64,000 nt of DNA from Cyathus striatus (GCA_025738555.1 JAOVFP010000011.1:2604001-2668000); one strand, 5' to 3'; counted from the stretch's first letter, positions 10,746 through 24,200 are shown. The notes: generated by a model from the sequence alone, not told the origin. Translations and numbers: made by a program.

Positions 10746-10894
10746 GCTGCCGTCGTTGTGCGTATTGTGAGTTTCTTCTTGCTATATTCTTTCGCCCTTT
10801 CTATCGGTTCGTTCCTTCTCTGTTTATTTCCTCCTTCGTTTCCTTGTTCCCTTCCACCATTGTTCTTCCATTCTACCTGTTCGCTGTGTTGAGG

Positions 10895-11722
10895 ATGGTG
10901 GTTCATGTTGAGCAGGGGAAGGTGGTTGAGAGAGGGTTGGCATTTATCCAAGGTACCTCTTTATTCTCCTGTTCATCTACTCCATACTTACTTACATGTA
11001 GAACACCATTCCCTACAGACGACACAGAAGCAGAAGCAACAAGCAAGAAACTACCCATTCCACGGCATCCTACTATCACATCACTTTCTCCTCCTCCTCC
11101 TACCACAACAGCAACAGAATCAAACTCATTCACAGCAGCCCTTCCTACGGATCCACACTTTTCCCATCCGCATCCACAACAACCACCACAGCATCCACGG
11201 CGTAGTACCGAAATCCAACAACCACCACCACCACCGCCACCGCCATCAGTGTCAGCTGCGGGACGCACAGAACCAAAACCACTCCCTCCTCCCGTACCCA
11301 CCAGACCTACCAAAATCGACCTTGGAACGCATATGCATAATCCTTTCATTCGTGCATCTGGTAGTAGTGCGTGAAGCGACGATGGGGCGGGGAGTAGACT
11401 TCCTCCTCTTCCTCCGCGTAAACCTACTCGGGCTAGTACCACCGCTACTGCGCATGTGGGAAGTATTAAATTCCCCAACGTCCCTCCTAAACCTGCGCAT
11501 TTTTCGTCTTCGAGTACTACGTCGACTCCGTCGCCAGTACCGGTACCTACTAAACCCACCAAACCGGCTCCTACCCCCCATGGGCATAGCACAAGCACGC
11601 TGATGAGGCAAAGTTTGCAAGCGGGCAAGGCTGTGCAGAGTATGAAGCGCATGCATTCAGGTGTGCGTATCACAACAGCGACAGCGACAATCGATGTCAT
11701 TACACCTTTCGTGGCTTCCTAG
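10895..11722 (+). pseudogene. Proline-rich protein gene with one in-frame TGA
   Basis: Exon 1 (10895-10952) joins exon 2 (from 11019) through a GTACCT donor and CCCTACAG acceptor. The frame then stays open to 11722 except for a single TGA at 11372-11374. The protein would be about 270 residues with an eight-proline run, SH3-ligand-like PPLPPRKPTR and VPTKPTKP motifs, and a C-terminal STSTLMRQSLQAGKAVQSMK helix. Such composition suits an intracellular scaffold, but I cannot name the family. The stop lies where CGA (Arg) would restore the reading, a CpG-to-TpG change. The intron length is a multiple of three and lacks stops, so retention would also read through. The last 20 residues may be a run-on after loss of the original C-terminus. 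Confidence 0.5.
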
Positions 11723-12047
11723 CGAATGATCGTGTGCGTGCTACATTGCACATATACTCAGAAGCGCTTCGACTCTACTTGAACGGGGGTCGTACTTGGG
11801 GGAAGCGCCGTGGCAGGCGGATGAGATTCTCTTCGAGATGTGTACCACTTTAATGAATTATTGCTACTTTTCTTGTACCCAATCTTATACTGTACATGTA
11901 GTTGTAATCTTTGTTTTTGATCAATATGATATTTTGCGATGTACACTGCTAAAAATAGTTCCAGGAGGAAATCCATAAATGGAAAGTGCGCCTTGATGTG
12001 CCTGCCCCGCCGATCACAATATACTCTTGGTATATATGCTGGATACA
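11723..12047. other. Intergenic, nothing recognised
   Basis: Short spacer between the proline-rich pseudogene and the AT-rich repeat array. No convincing ORF or motif was seen. Confidence 0.4.
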
Positions 12048-12455
12048 CGATGATCAATCGTCTGATATATTCTTAATATATATCTTGAGTCTAGTGTGTG
12101 TAATTTTCATAAATACTCTTGGGATTTATCCTGGGTATATCTTGATCAATTTTCACATATATTCTAGGCATCTATCTAGGATAAATCGTGATTAGTTTTT
12201 ATATATGATCTCAAGGTACATTGTGATCTGTTTTCAGGTATACTCTCCGAACATATATAAGATTTATTGTGATCAATTTTCATATATAATCTCGGTACAA
12301 ATGTTGAGTATGTCACTATCAATTTATATATATATTCTCCACATATATCTAGAGTACATCTTAATCAAATTTGATATATATTCTCAGCATAATTCTTGTG
12401 TTTATTGTGATCAAATTTCATTTCTATTCTCCATAAATTCTGGCAGCTTCTCATT
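12048..12455. repeat. Degenerate 46-bp tandem repeat, AT-rich
   Basis: Units begin with TGATCAATTTTCATATAT and continue with ATTCTC-CATATAT-TAG-GTATATCT. Four consecutive copies between about 12,230 and 12,420 are each 46 bp long; the outer copies are shorter or more diverged. About nine units in all. Confidence 0.7.
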
Positions 12456-13383
12456 AATAAGATCTGAGAATTTATTGATGTTATATTCTGTGATCTCATT
12501 ACACAAATTAATCGTGAGATATAAGCCAGACAAATTACTGAAATATTCTTCATAAGATCATGATTTATCTGAAAGCAATATACTGAAGATATTTAAAATA
12601 AATCATTGAGATAAAAATTGGTCATATTGAAGAATATAATTCAAAAAAACTCGTCATAAACTCTGAGATCAAAATCTGATCTTTTATCTATTTTAATTGT
12701 CAAATGCTCATGCTATATTCTTAACTTATATAAGCCACCTCCCGCAGTGTTTGAGACAGAGTTCAAGGTACTTTTATCTACTTCATGAATCATTGTAATT
12801 GTAGTGATTTGTACGTCATTTTTTTTTGTAGATCGCTAGTTGAGATTTACTGGGATACCAAATCAATACCAAATACTCGTTAGTAGTATGGCTTGAGCTT
12901 GAATACTTGAGTGAGCATAGAGCGTTAGACAGATCCTTGTGCTAAGTATATTTTACGAGGTATTTCCAAAGAAATATCTCCTGGAGACGGGGACCAGTCA
13001 CTACAGCAACTTGACAGCAACACTGCAATCCTGTCGAAAAGTTTAGCGCGCGTTACAAAACAGCTGTAGCTGTATCGCGTATCGCCAAGATTGAACTCCC
13101 TAATGTAACTTGGGTCCAGTACAGCAGCCAGCTTTCTTGTATCAATCCAAATCGGTCTCGAGTCTCGATTTCAATCACGAATAAAGTTAGATCCATTATC
13201 GAAGTATATTACGCATCTTGATACTTAGACCATTTGACTCAGTTCACGACTTTTATCACTAGATGAATATGAGGCGACATCGACATCATTGCGAAATCAT
13301 CGGCTTTTCGATACTTTGTTCGGAATCAGGCAGTGCAATTTGAATCATATCTTTCATATTAATCAAAATGGAATTTTAGTACG
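12456..13383. other. AT-rich spacer, nothing recognised
   Basis: No open exon longer than background and no repeat shared with the rest of the window was found. The last part is probably the promoter of the following gene. Confidence 0.4.
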
Positions 13384-13431
13384 ATGCTTCATGATTTTCA
13401 CTTAATCCAAGTCCTTACATCCCTCTCCGAG

Positions 13432-14512
13432 ATGCCAGTATTTTTTCAGACTCACTTTATTCCAATTTTACTTGCCCTTCTTTCCATCACAAAAGCCGCC
13501 ATCGTCAACATTACTGTGGATGACGTATATCCCGATCCACTAACCGGACAATTTGTTAATTACCTTCCAAATGATTTATGGAATAATGGGCCAAAGTGTT
13601 GCATCTGTTCTGCAAACATTAACAGAGAAGAGATGCACAATGGAACATGGCACGACAGTACAGTAAGCTCGGATTACACGACCCATTTCGCTTTGCTTTG
13701 CAAAACTCATTCAGCGTATACAAGTACTCCCTCGCTAGTCCATTTCCACCAAAAGCTACCTTTTCTTTTAATGGCATGTTTCTCCCAGATCTCAGAAATA
13801 GTTATAAATGCCATTTATTATATAGGAAGTGCTATATATGTATTCTGTGCCATCTCTTTATCAAACACCATTCAGCTTATAGGCTCCAGTAACATGACTT
13901 TCTACATCGACAATGAGGTCGTTGGTCATTTTGAACAGACTCTGCCAGAGTCTGGATCTCAGAATTACCAATATAACGTATTGGTTTACTCCAATACATC
14001 TATAGTACCAGGAGGACACACATTTGTGCTGCAAAATGGACAGGAAGGAGGTGGAAGCTATGTGTCATTGACAATTTTTGATTACATTATTTACTCGTAA
14101 GAACATTAGCATTATTTATTTTCCTCAACTAATGCAATTTAGATATGATGATAGCGTAAATATAGCAGAACCCACAACCCCAACTGCAAGTTCAACTCCA
14201 AAACCTGGCGCTGACAAATACAAAGGCGCAACAATAGGAATTGCTATAGGTGTTATATGTGGCTTCCTTATCATTGCTGCAGCAGCTTTTTTAGTCTATA
14301 AGAGGCAGAAAAATATTTGGCAATCAGAAGGAGAGCCACCAATTCCTGTGCCATTTTTCAATATTCAGCAGGGAAATATTGATGTAGTGCATAATCCTAT
14401 GCACATGCCGCGGCAGCCGAAAGTGCCTACTGGGGATAGAGCTGTGGAGCAAAACATTGCGGAGTTGGGTACAATGGAGGAAAAACTCGTCCACCATCAC
14501 TGGTCACTGTAG
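13432..14512 (+). CDS. Secreted-domain, single-pass membrane protein (agaricomycete family), C-terminus frameshifted
   Basis: Exons 13432-13662, 13725-13773, 13826-14096 and 14143-14512 join in phase to 306 residues. The second intron appears to use a GC-AG border (GCATGT). I chose ATG 13432 over 13384 because it places a hydrophobic signal peptide at the very N-terminus. The ectodomain has the family features DDVYPDPLTG, a C-x2-C pair, NGTWHDST, GSAIYVFC, SNMTFYID and YNVLVYSN, with several N-glycosylation sites, then one helix (IGIAIGVICGFLIIAAAAFLVYK) and a cytoplasmic tail. It looks like a jelly-roll-type cell-surface protein; ligand unknown. After MEEK, a one-base loss in an A run shifts frame. 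The original tail, ending PPPTYHEDDENED, lies at about 14,480-14,649. This is either a real mutation or a homopolymer sequencing error. Confidence 0.75.
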
Positions 14513-14649
14513 CAGCTGCCCCCGTGGAAATAGCAGAATTACTGGAGGAAAATGATATGTTAAGGAGATGGTTAGTGGATTTCACAGAGTCCGTGGCAAG
14601 AGGAACACCACCGCCTACTTATCACGAAGATGATGAGAATGAAGATTAA

Positions 14650-15047
14650 GGGATGTGGTGCTGTTTTTATAATTATCGCTGACGATTGTATAAATTCTGC
14701 TATGTATATACAAATGTTAACTAACACACTATACCTTTATCTGGTCCAAACTGCATTTCATTTGGGAGCACATCGACCTGAATGTGCTTTGCGATTCACG
14801 TGCAGTTTCTTTCTTCTCTGCATACTTGGTTAATATATGCAAGTAGTGGACAACCTGTCTCTCTTGATGGATCCAGTTAGGCACATCGACGCTGTAAATT
14901 CATGTGTGTAATCTTTACTCCTTGATATTATTCTGTCAGAAAAAATAAATGAAAGGGAGTAACATACTGTGTTTCTCATGTATCGCTCGAATTAGTGTGT
15001 TTGTTGAAGTAGGAAGTGTGAAGAAAGAGGATAACTGGTAAACACAG
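14650..15047. other. Intergenic, 3' flank
   Basis: 3' flank of the membrane-protein gene up to the LTR start. AATAAATG near 14,946 could serve as a polyadenylation signal. No gene seen. Confidence 0.4.
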
Positions 15048-15650
15048 TGTAAGACCCGACAATGGCCTACATATGAAATCACCTAGAATACGTACCCCAC
15101 GTCAGAATCATAATAACAATACATTTGGAACACTTACCAGACTATTATGTGTGCATGCCGAACAAGGCAAATCGAAGATGGAGAACGATATAGCCATCGA
15201 CAACAGAAGAAAAGTGACAACTCTCAACATGCGTTGCTGCACATATTTCCCCCAAAGCTATGATTTTCTTCACTCTAGTTTACTCCCTACATTTTATATG
15301 ACTCACATAGATATTTACATATATAAACCCCTCTGTAGCTAGCTACTCCTCTTCAGTGAAATACACCTCATCATATCTATTCTTATCCTCATCCAGTTGT
15401 GTTAAGGGTCAGTAGCTCTAGGATTGAGCAGCCCTTAACCAGTCTATCATCGAGCTCCTTCGTATTCACTCTGGTCTTCTACATCTCGCTTTCTGTTGTA
15501 GCTTAATTCAAGTCCTTAAAAGCTATAACTCCCCTTTTATCTTCAAGAACAACTCAAATCAAATCATTGAAGCGCAATGATTGACGGATGCAACCATGCT
15601 CGCAAACTCACTCAAGCCTACACATCGACACCTACACTTACCCTTGCAAT
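15048..15650 (+). mobile_element. LTR of a retrotransposon, probably solo
   Basis: It begins TGTAAGACC and is clearly related to 54018-54620: both share GTATGAAATCACCTA-AATAC in near-identical form, a core promoter TACATATATAAACCCCTCTG and the sequence AGCTAGCTACTCCTCTTCAG just downstream. This copy lacks about 130 bp present in the other. The 3' end is uncertain; TGGTGCCCCCCA near 15,661 could be a primer-binding site. No gag or pol follows. Confidence 0.6.
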
Positions 15651-16249
15651 GTATCACAAATGGTGCCCCCCACATTTGATGTTCATAATGTGATTTTCAC
15701 TGGAGATATACTGTTATAGGTATCCTATAGTATAGAGATATTCTACCTTACATGTCTACTAGATTCGCTCTGTAGTATACAAATACTACTACTTCACCAA
15801 TAAGAACCTTCTCACTACTTCTATAATCCTATACTAGCCTGTAGAATAGCGTAGAACTACCCAGAGTACATTAGAACACTCTGGAACACTAGGATAACAC
15901 GTATAAGTAGGACTACATAGGATACTCAAATATTATCTTTTTTACTTTCACACCCTTTACCTCAGTTCGAAGATTCGATACTTAGAATATAGTATTAAAG
16001 GTACTGCAGTAGCTACCTAAAATACTATTAACATACCGAGTTTGCTCTATGTTAAACCACTCGTTTACCTTGAGACCGTCACTGACTCGCTCTGGCACTC
16101 TCGGAGATAAGCACACCACTTATCTCCATCGGTAAGCGCATACTAAGTCTTCAATCAAGTCTTGAGATCGACTCGTTTCCGACCACATCAACAACTCAAC
16201 ACCCCGTAATACAGGTATATTCCATACTCTATTTCATTACTGACTACGT
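15651..16249. other. No gene seen; AT-rich, TA-CTA rich
   Basis: The stretch is rich in short TACT/AGTA words and in imperfect inverted repeats of ACTATAG/CTATAGT type, but contains no ORF. It may be retrotransposon remnant adjoining the LTR. Confidence 0.35.
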
Positions 16250-17530
16250 ATATTCATAGGAACACACCAATACTATAGCTGAGCTATAACATATACTGAT
16301 ACGACTAACTTGGGTTTACTTTATATTATTAGCAGTAGCACCACTAACGAGAAATATATTCTCTAAGTTAGTTATATTTAGTACGAAGGGTGTGTGTATT
16401 TCCAATATGAAAATAGAACAAGATAATGATTGCTGGTTTTTTCTAAAGCTTAGTTTTGGAGACTTCAAGAACAGTTTCAGTTAAAAACTCGAAGTTCTAA
16501 TATTTAATTCAACAAGCTAATACTCGGTACTTCAGATACTAGTCACAAACTCGAATACTAATTCCAGAACGATACTCTAATTTGAGAATGGAAGTACAGC
16601 TCATGTGGTGCTTGCTTTTCTTATTCTACTATCCCTAGATTATATACTAAAATCCTACCTATGTTATTTGTAATGGTAAATAATGTATAGTAGATGTAAA
16701 TAGATTGCGTATGCTATTTCTAAGATGGTTCATACGTTTCCTAAGGTGTGGAAAACCCTCCATATGGTTACACCTTGTTCCAGAAGGGCCTCAAATGCTG
16801 CGGCATTGGTACTAGCCCAGTACATGTGCTAAAATGTGTGGTTACAAGGAATTTCGGAGTTAACAGCTCTTTGTGATGCATGCATCAATAGTGCGTGATG
16901 GCCTATGTACAATACTTGGCGGTTTCATGCACCGCTGTTCATGTGGTTATGCACATGTACATAGTGCAAGTCTGTAGGTTCTGATGCCAGCATTATGTGG
17001 CAAGTTTCCTAAAATTACGGACAGAGCAATGCCGGCCCATGTAGCCTGGTTATGACGAATTCTGGAGAATTGCATAAGCCCGCACATGATGTGTTGGACT
17101 TCGTGCTGGAGCACCATGCAATGTGTACGAGAGTAATACAGCGGCTTCATCATAGAATAATAATAAAATAAGTAGCTTCGTGGCTACTGTGAAAAGAGTG
17201 TAATAAATCAAAATAAGTGCAAGGAGGCCAGCAGCCCATATAATATATTGTTCCATACCCTTAATTGTATCGAGGAGATACTTTAGCTGGTGGCACAGGT
17301 CTCAGCCCCAGCCCTTGTACTCTTCCCTTAGTAGCGTATTTAGTAGAAAATACTACAGTTGACAACTCGGGACTCGTCCCAACTCTTGTACTCATGGGGT
17401 GCCTCCTGCACAGATATAATATAGAAGTTTTTGAATAAATGCAATAATAATCGAAAAATAAGTATATTTTAAAAGCTGGCATATCAATACTAGTAAAAAA
17501 TGCAGTGGTACTTATATCATTCAGTCGAAC
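16250..17530 (-). repeat. 1.2-kb dispersed repeat, minus-strand copy (partner 50430-51650 plus)
   Basis: Reverse-complementing this region gives a long match to 50430-51650. Landmarks in order are TTCGATTATTATTGCATTTA, CCCCATGAGTACAAGAGTTG, GAAGCTACTTATTTTATTAT, ATGAAGCCGCTGTATTACTC and ACACCCTTCGTACTAAATAT. No coding capacity is visible. Both copies adjoin GMC oxidoreductase pseudogenes on the same side, so repeat and gene probably moved or duplicated together. Confidence 0.75.
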
Positions 17531-18217
17531 AGAACAACATGATCCTGCAAAAACGCCCCAACACCACCAAGCTCTTCCACAACACCCACCCATGCACTAT
17601 CCAACACATCACACAGCCCAATCCCACTCAACAATAAAATCCTCGGACTCCCAATGGGCCCGGAAGCCAGGATAACCTCTCATGCGACATTAACCACTTT
17701 CCTCTCTCCTTCTATTCTTTCAGCAAATTCAACACTAGCAGCTACCACCTCCCCACTGGAAGAATGCGAATCCAAAAACACAATACACGTAACATGTGCA
17801 TCTGTCAAAATATGCAAGTTACTCCGTGGAGGGAGAGGGTCGATGTAAGAACAAGAGGAGGAGCGGGTCCAATTTGATGGGTTTATGGAGGAGGGGGATA
17901 TGTATCCCCCCAAAGCCATTCCCCCGTTGGGTGAGGTAAGAGGGGGTATACCAAGGGTGGAGAGGAGGGTGGATGTCCAGTTTCCTGTTATTGATATTTG
18001 CCTAAATTATAAATTGTTAGCTTAGATGATGAGAAGGAAAGAAGAAAAACGTACACAGCAGGATAACTAACACTCATCGGCCCCCTGCCTCCATAATTCC
18101 CCACTTCATACTGGATATTGCCTACCCTTTGCAGCTCAGTGAGGGGAGGAACAAATGTCTCGGATTTGTGCATTGTGGTGTGCATGGATTGCCAGTTGTA
18201 TGTTGATGCAGGTATGC
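17530..18217 (-). pseudogene. GMC oxidoreductase pseudogene, middle exons (copy A, 3' part)
   Basis: Exon 18217-18057 encodes STYNWQSMHTTMHKSETF...GGRGPMSVSYPA, a hallmark of the GMC flavoenzyme family. After an intron, about 18,000-17,530 encodes GNWTSTLLSTLGIPP, GGYISPSSINP, YIDPLPPRSNLHILT and EVILASGPIGSPRILLLSG, the second GMC signature. These enzymes bind FAD and oxidise alcohols or sugars, often outside the cell for lignocellulose attack. A TGA at 17680-17682 replaces the expected Arg codon before EVILASG, and the frame ends at LFD-stop where the 1.2-kb repeat begins. The N-terminal exons lie at 20275-20891, separated by an insertion. Confidence 0.8.
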
Positions 18218-18229
18218 CTGGGTGTGGTG

Positions 18230-18730
18230 TTAGTTTGATGGATAAGAGGTGGAAGATGGGTGAGAGGGTGAGAAGGACAAGATGATGAAGACCGTTAACT
18301 TGTTGAAGTGTAAAGAGAGGGAATTGAGGGCAAATATAAACATGAGCGGGAATGCAATGAGAATGCAGGGTGCATGGTAGAGAAAGAATGTTGAATACAA
18401 ATGAGACAAGTCTAAGGAAGTCAATAGAAATAGAGGGTGAATGCATTGCTGAGAGGTAGGATAGGTGAAAGTACAAGAGAACAGGGTAGTGGAGGTGGGG
18501 AAAATGGCAAAGTGAGAAGGAAGGAAGTAGAGAAATAAGGAACGAAACAACGAACAGAGAAGGAAACAGACAACAAAAGAAGAAACAACGAAACAACGAA
18601 ACAACGAAACAACGAAACAATGAAAAGAGAAGGAAGCAGATAACAAAAGAAGAAAGAAGAAAACAGCGAAGGAAGAAGGAAGTAGCTTAAGTGAAAGAAG
18701 GAAACAACAACATCAGGAAACACAGATTTA
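18230..18730 (-). repeat. Pyrimidine-rich intron expansion (purine-rich on plus strand)
   Basis: On the minus strand this is a CTTTC/TTCGTTGTTTCG-rich tract, including five tandem 8-bp GAAACAAC units near 18,585-18,625 (plus-strand reading). Equivalent tracts follow the same exon in copies B (about 37,470-37,620), C (49,690-49,870) and D (58,970-59,100). It therefore looks like an expanded intron of the ancestral GMC gene. Confidence 0.6.
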
Positions 18731-20274
18731 GCAACGTGGATAAGCGCCAAGTGCCCTAGCCGATATTGATCGTTGGCTGCTTATGCCGCACCGCATAGTT
18801 GATATAGCATTCCATAGAATATGAGATGGTTCTGTAGCTCGACATACACATAGTGAAATGTTTATAGTTTCTGTAACCTTGCAGGTATGGTACATTGACT
18901 TTGTATATCTTCATATTTTGTAGGTGACACTATGTAAAACATTATAGTTAAGCTATAATATCTTACAGACTATACAAATATTCCATTTTGCTATTCTGAA
19001 AAATCATTACAGCTTGAAGATTGAAATATTGAAGAACTAAATAAAATTTTGTATGCACCAGCAAATATGGCAAGAAGAGGACAAGTGCCAAGTCAATTCT
19101 AAGAGACATCAAATTTCAATGATCGTCAATGCACGCGATTTTGCTGTCACATGACTATATCAATGATCAAATTTTTGTTTGTTTGTTTACCCATTCCGGT
19201 TTGGCCCTTCGGAGTTTCGACTCGTTCTTGTCTCGCAACCACATTCCTTTCTTTCTGCCGCCAACTCCCCCTCCCTACTCCCTCACTCACATTTACCTCT
19301 TTCCTCCCCTGCTCACTATCTGCCCATATCACATACTCATCTTTTCAGACAGCATGTATGCCTGGCAAGAGTGTATGTGCTTGAGTGTCACATAAGTGTT
19401 CTATTTCACCTTTTGAAATCCATTGACACTATTGTGTTTCTCCAGTGATTCATCATAGTATCCCTTTTCAAATGTGCCTTGGCATACTGGAGGATTGCGC
19501 ATGTGGTTGATCCTGCTAGTTTATATAATGGGAGGTATGCTGGATATGTTGGTGCAAGTGCATCGCTTATGTCTAAGAGGTGGAGGTGGTTTATTGAGTT
19601 TATCTTACCACGAGATGGTGTAAGTGCTGTACTTACCCTCAGTTTTCCTTCGCTAATCATTTCAGTAGTATTCTATCTTAGTACTGTTTATCTTTATCAT
19701 CTCGTCTTGGATAGCAGGGTATGTTATTCTGCAATCTCTTAGTTAACCTTTCACTCATTTACTTTCACAGGTTCATATGTGTTTGTCTAGTCATTTTGCG
19801 ATACATTTATTTATTGTGAGTGTTTTATCTGTAGTGGAACATCGAACTCTGGGCTGTGGCCACCAAGGAAGGGGGGTATTATGGCCGTTGTATGTTCCAA
19901 GGATGTACATACTTTTTATTGAGTCATGTACATGAGTAGCATACAAAATATATTTGCTTGATCTGATTTATTATTGCTGAGTGTCATTATTAACAGAGAA
20001 CAGCAATGCATCATATGATAGTAATAGGTATATGATATGATATAAACTACAATTGCCTATATACACCATATAGTGCGATACATCAGTTGATGACATATCC
20101 TTAGGCACAATTAAGTAGATCCACAGAGCCAGTCAGCTTGGCTATCTCAATCTATCTAGATCTATGATAGTTTAGTGGGTTGCTATACAGGTCTATCAAA
20201 CGGGGACTTGTCTAGCCGACTACACGTGCTATACAGTCTATATAATACTACATCACCTTGCCATTTTTTCCTGA
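18731..20274. other. Unexplained 1.5-kb insertion splitting GMC copy A
   Basis: The GMC gene runs from about 20,275 downwards and resumes near 18,730, so about 1.5 kb is inserted inside the pyrimidine-rich intron. The insert carries an open segment at 19479-19742 (plus), with the peptide GRYAGYVGASASLMSKRWRW, which I do not recognise, and splice-like signals nearby. I could not find terminal inverted repeats or a target duplication. It may be a captured gene fragment. Confidence 0.4.
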
Positions 20275-21560
<1,286 letters not shown>

Positions 21561-21660
21561 CAAATCGTGACCCCAGCTCAAGTTGGAAAAGAAAAACAGA
21601 ATCAGTAGAAAAGTTGAATTATACTTATGCACATATCAATTTGAGCATTTGGTATGCCGT

Positions 21661-22344
21661 TAGTTGATGAAAAATGAATGGGCATGTTTGAAAATCTGCA
21701 TTTCTACTTATTCTTTGATTCTATCACAAGCATCAGGCTTGGACAATGAATAATCATAGTATGGTAACCGGGACATGTTCACCAGCAGTGCATATATATT
21801 TCTAGTAAATAAATCCTTTACAATGGCCCTCGAAAATCCAACTAATTGTTTTATTCACTTTTTATTTGTTCGGAGTTGTGCCATGGGAATGTGTTTCGGC
21901 ACATTTCCTTGCCACCAATCCTATAGGGAAATTTAAACCTGATGGTATGCAATACGCTACAGTGATGTCTGTATCGTTGTTAAGGAGAACGAGTGGGGGT
22001 CAGTTCGGAGTTCATAATGTTTGGATCGTGCTTACAAGAACAGCTCCCTTTCACCTAACGAAAATATATAGTTTATTAGATAGAATGTTTTAATATATTA
22101 ATATCTACCTGACCTCCAAAATTTTAATGAGATTTCAAAATGGAAAAGAGTGAGACATAGAAAACAGTTTGAATTTCTGATCACGTTTTCAGCAAGATTG
22201 TGTAGTGACTGGTCCGTGGCAACAGGTAGTAACGCTACAAAATAGCCATATTTAAATTTCCTAGTGTCAACATCAAACAGTCATACATCCTGAGTAGTCT
22301 ACTCTATCTGCCGCTCTCGCAGTTACACATCATCCCGACTGCAT
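21661..22344. other. Intergenic, 3' flank of the multi-pass gene
   Basis: AT-rich, with no exon that I can support. A 75-codon open stretch at 21866-22093 resembles nothing known and has no flanking splice sites. Confidence 0.4.
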
Positions 22345-23618
22345 TTAAGCTTTAGAATCAGGTTTCGGAACCTCATCATTCTTGAATCTGATTTCTGTGA
22401 TCTGTGCAATTGTCTGTGAATTACACATCTCTCCTTGCATTACTCGATATATTAATATCATTGGAGAGAGAACCTAATTGATCGTGGATGAGAAATTTTT
22501 TACAGACTTAATTGTTTCTCTCACCTGGATTTGTCCAGTAACTTGATAAAATATTTGTCCATACCTGGCATTAGCAGGATCCCCCCCAGGAAGCACTACA
22601 GCTTGAGCAATACCAAGAAGCAATTGGGACTCCACCACCATCGAAGCTATACTAGTATGTTCATTCCCATAACATCTTCCTAGAACCTTTTGAATCCGAC
22701 AACGAAACAGCAGTAGTCTTCCCACAATCAAAGTGGTAAGCATTATGTTCTGGAGCAGGATGACTGCTTCAAAAAGTACCAAACAAAAGGGACCACCCTG
22801 TTATGTGAAGTCAGTGGGATGCTTGCTGTAAGTGGATTTTAGTTGGAGATAATTACATGAAACACAAAATCCTGATTAGTTGGAAGTCAGCAACATTTTA
22901 TGAATATGAATAATTGCTTTACTTTAGGATCGAAGCCCGTCGAACTGGACATAATGAAAGCAGTGTAAGCACCAGTTCCTGATTTATAAATCAAGTAGTT
23001 CAGTCACTTGAAATATGGATACTGGTAACAGGATGCCAATAATGTACCTATGAATGCTAGCGAAGAGAATACAAAAACACTCCATTTCGTACACTTCAAG
23101 TCATGGTAAATGATGAAAAAGCGCCACATCTAATTAACGTAATCAGTGTTATATCGTTAATATTTTTATTAAAGACCAGTAATTACCATGATGATATCGA
23201 CAGTCCAAGCTGTTAACATAAAGCAAACATTTTCCAACCGCATTCCTCGGACAACAATCAGGCTAATGTCAAATTCTAAGGACAAAAGTTTCATGGTCCT
23301 TTGTAAAGCCCCCCCAATTTGAAGGGTACTTAAAACAAAGGCCACCATGATGTACATCGATAAGGTCCATTGTTGTGTACTGAGCAATTTTTTCCCTCTG
23401 AAAAGTGTAGTAAGGATGCGCAAATATGCAATCGTAATTAGCACTATTGCGCCATATAACATTCCAGCGAATACGTTGCCGTATATCCATCGCCTGATAT
23501 AAAAGTTGATGGAATTTTTCATTTGTTCTGTACAAGCTTGAAAGCTGGAAAAGTACATATCTATGGGGTCGCAGTGATCAGGACCCTCTAGAGCACTATA
23601 ACAATCATGAAGATTCAT
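22345..23618 (-). CDS. Seven-helix integral membrane protein (agaricomycete family)
   Basis: Five minus-strand exons, 23618-23187, 23129-23048, 22978-22923, 22797-22525 and 22473-22345, join in phase to 323 residues with no stop. The first exon encodes a polar lumenal N-terminus with several Cys, then helices such as NVFAGMLYGAIVLITIAYL and MYIMVAFVLSTLQIGGAL. Later exons carry VFVFSSLAFIGTGAYTAFI, AVILLQNIMLTTLIVGRLLLF and the family hallmark SIASMVVESQLL, then IYRVMQGEM and a short tail. The MVVES motif with seven helices is typical of a very large agaricomycete family of unknown role. A truncated paralogue lies at 44077-44480, including a similar promoter. It differs from it in the start region, where this gene uses the ATG in CACAATGAATC. 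Confidence 0.85.
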
Positions 23619-23639
23619 TGTGTATGAAGAGGAAAAGTT

Positions 23640-24200
23640 GATGAAAATGAATGTTTAATTATGCGCAGGTCCTAAGCTACTTATATACGTCTATTAGCAC
23701 AACGATCTGTTCATCAAGTTAAGAATGTACCTGCTTTGAAATGAAAATCAATGCAAGTGACAAGTTTCAAGATATCTATCAGAAGCTTGTTCGATCGGTC
23801 TTGGTAATCATCTAATGGTGTCTCTGATCAAACGCCGAAATGACTACACCATAATCACAGAGTTCACAAGGAACAGCTCTTAATCTTAAATTATATGTTC
23901 TACGTAAGGTAAAGTGTATCTGACAGTGCATTTGGGCCCTACAAAAGCATCAATTTTTCACAGCAGGTCATCGCAAACTACAGTCGTCTTCAACGCCTAC
24001 TATCTCGTTTTACAGTCCTCCTTCGACACATGATATCATAAGTAGTTTGTTCTGTCGGTTTTCTGGGAACCATCTATAATGGTATCTCTGACAAATCTTT
24101 CAAATTACTGCACTGTAATTTCGGAGTGCACGAGGAACATCCCGTAACGTTAAATTAAAAGATGTTGTGAAAGGTAACAATGTATCCTGCTGAGCATTTT
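23640..24200 (-). promoter_or_regulatory. Upstream region of the multi-pass gene with internal duplication
   Basis: The 5' flank is conserved with 44481-44720 (for example CTACACCATAATCAC and GTTCTACGTAAGGTAA), so it was duplicated with the gene. Within this copy, 23,750-23,940 and 24,030-24,190 are diverged direct repeats sharing CGGT-TT-TGG-AATCATCTA and ATGGT(G/A)TCTCTGA. A TATA-like TTATATACG lies near 23,680, upstream of the start. Confidence 0.45.

Noticed and set aside
10903..11700. 265-codon minus-strand Gly/Val-rich frame
   Set aside because: It is the antisense shadow of the proline-rich gene, whose motifs and intron make sense on the plus strand.
15785..16060. Possible non-coding RNA hairpins in the TACT/AGTA-rich stretch
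   Set aside because: Only short imperfect inverted words were visible; no stable long stem or conservation in the other LTR flank.
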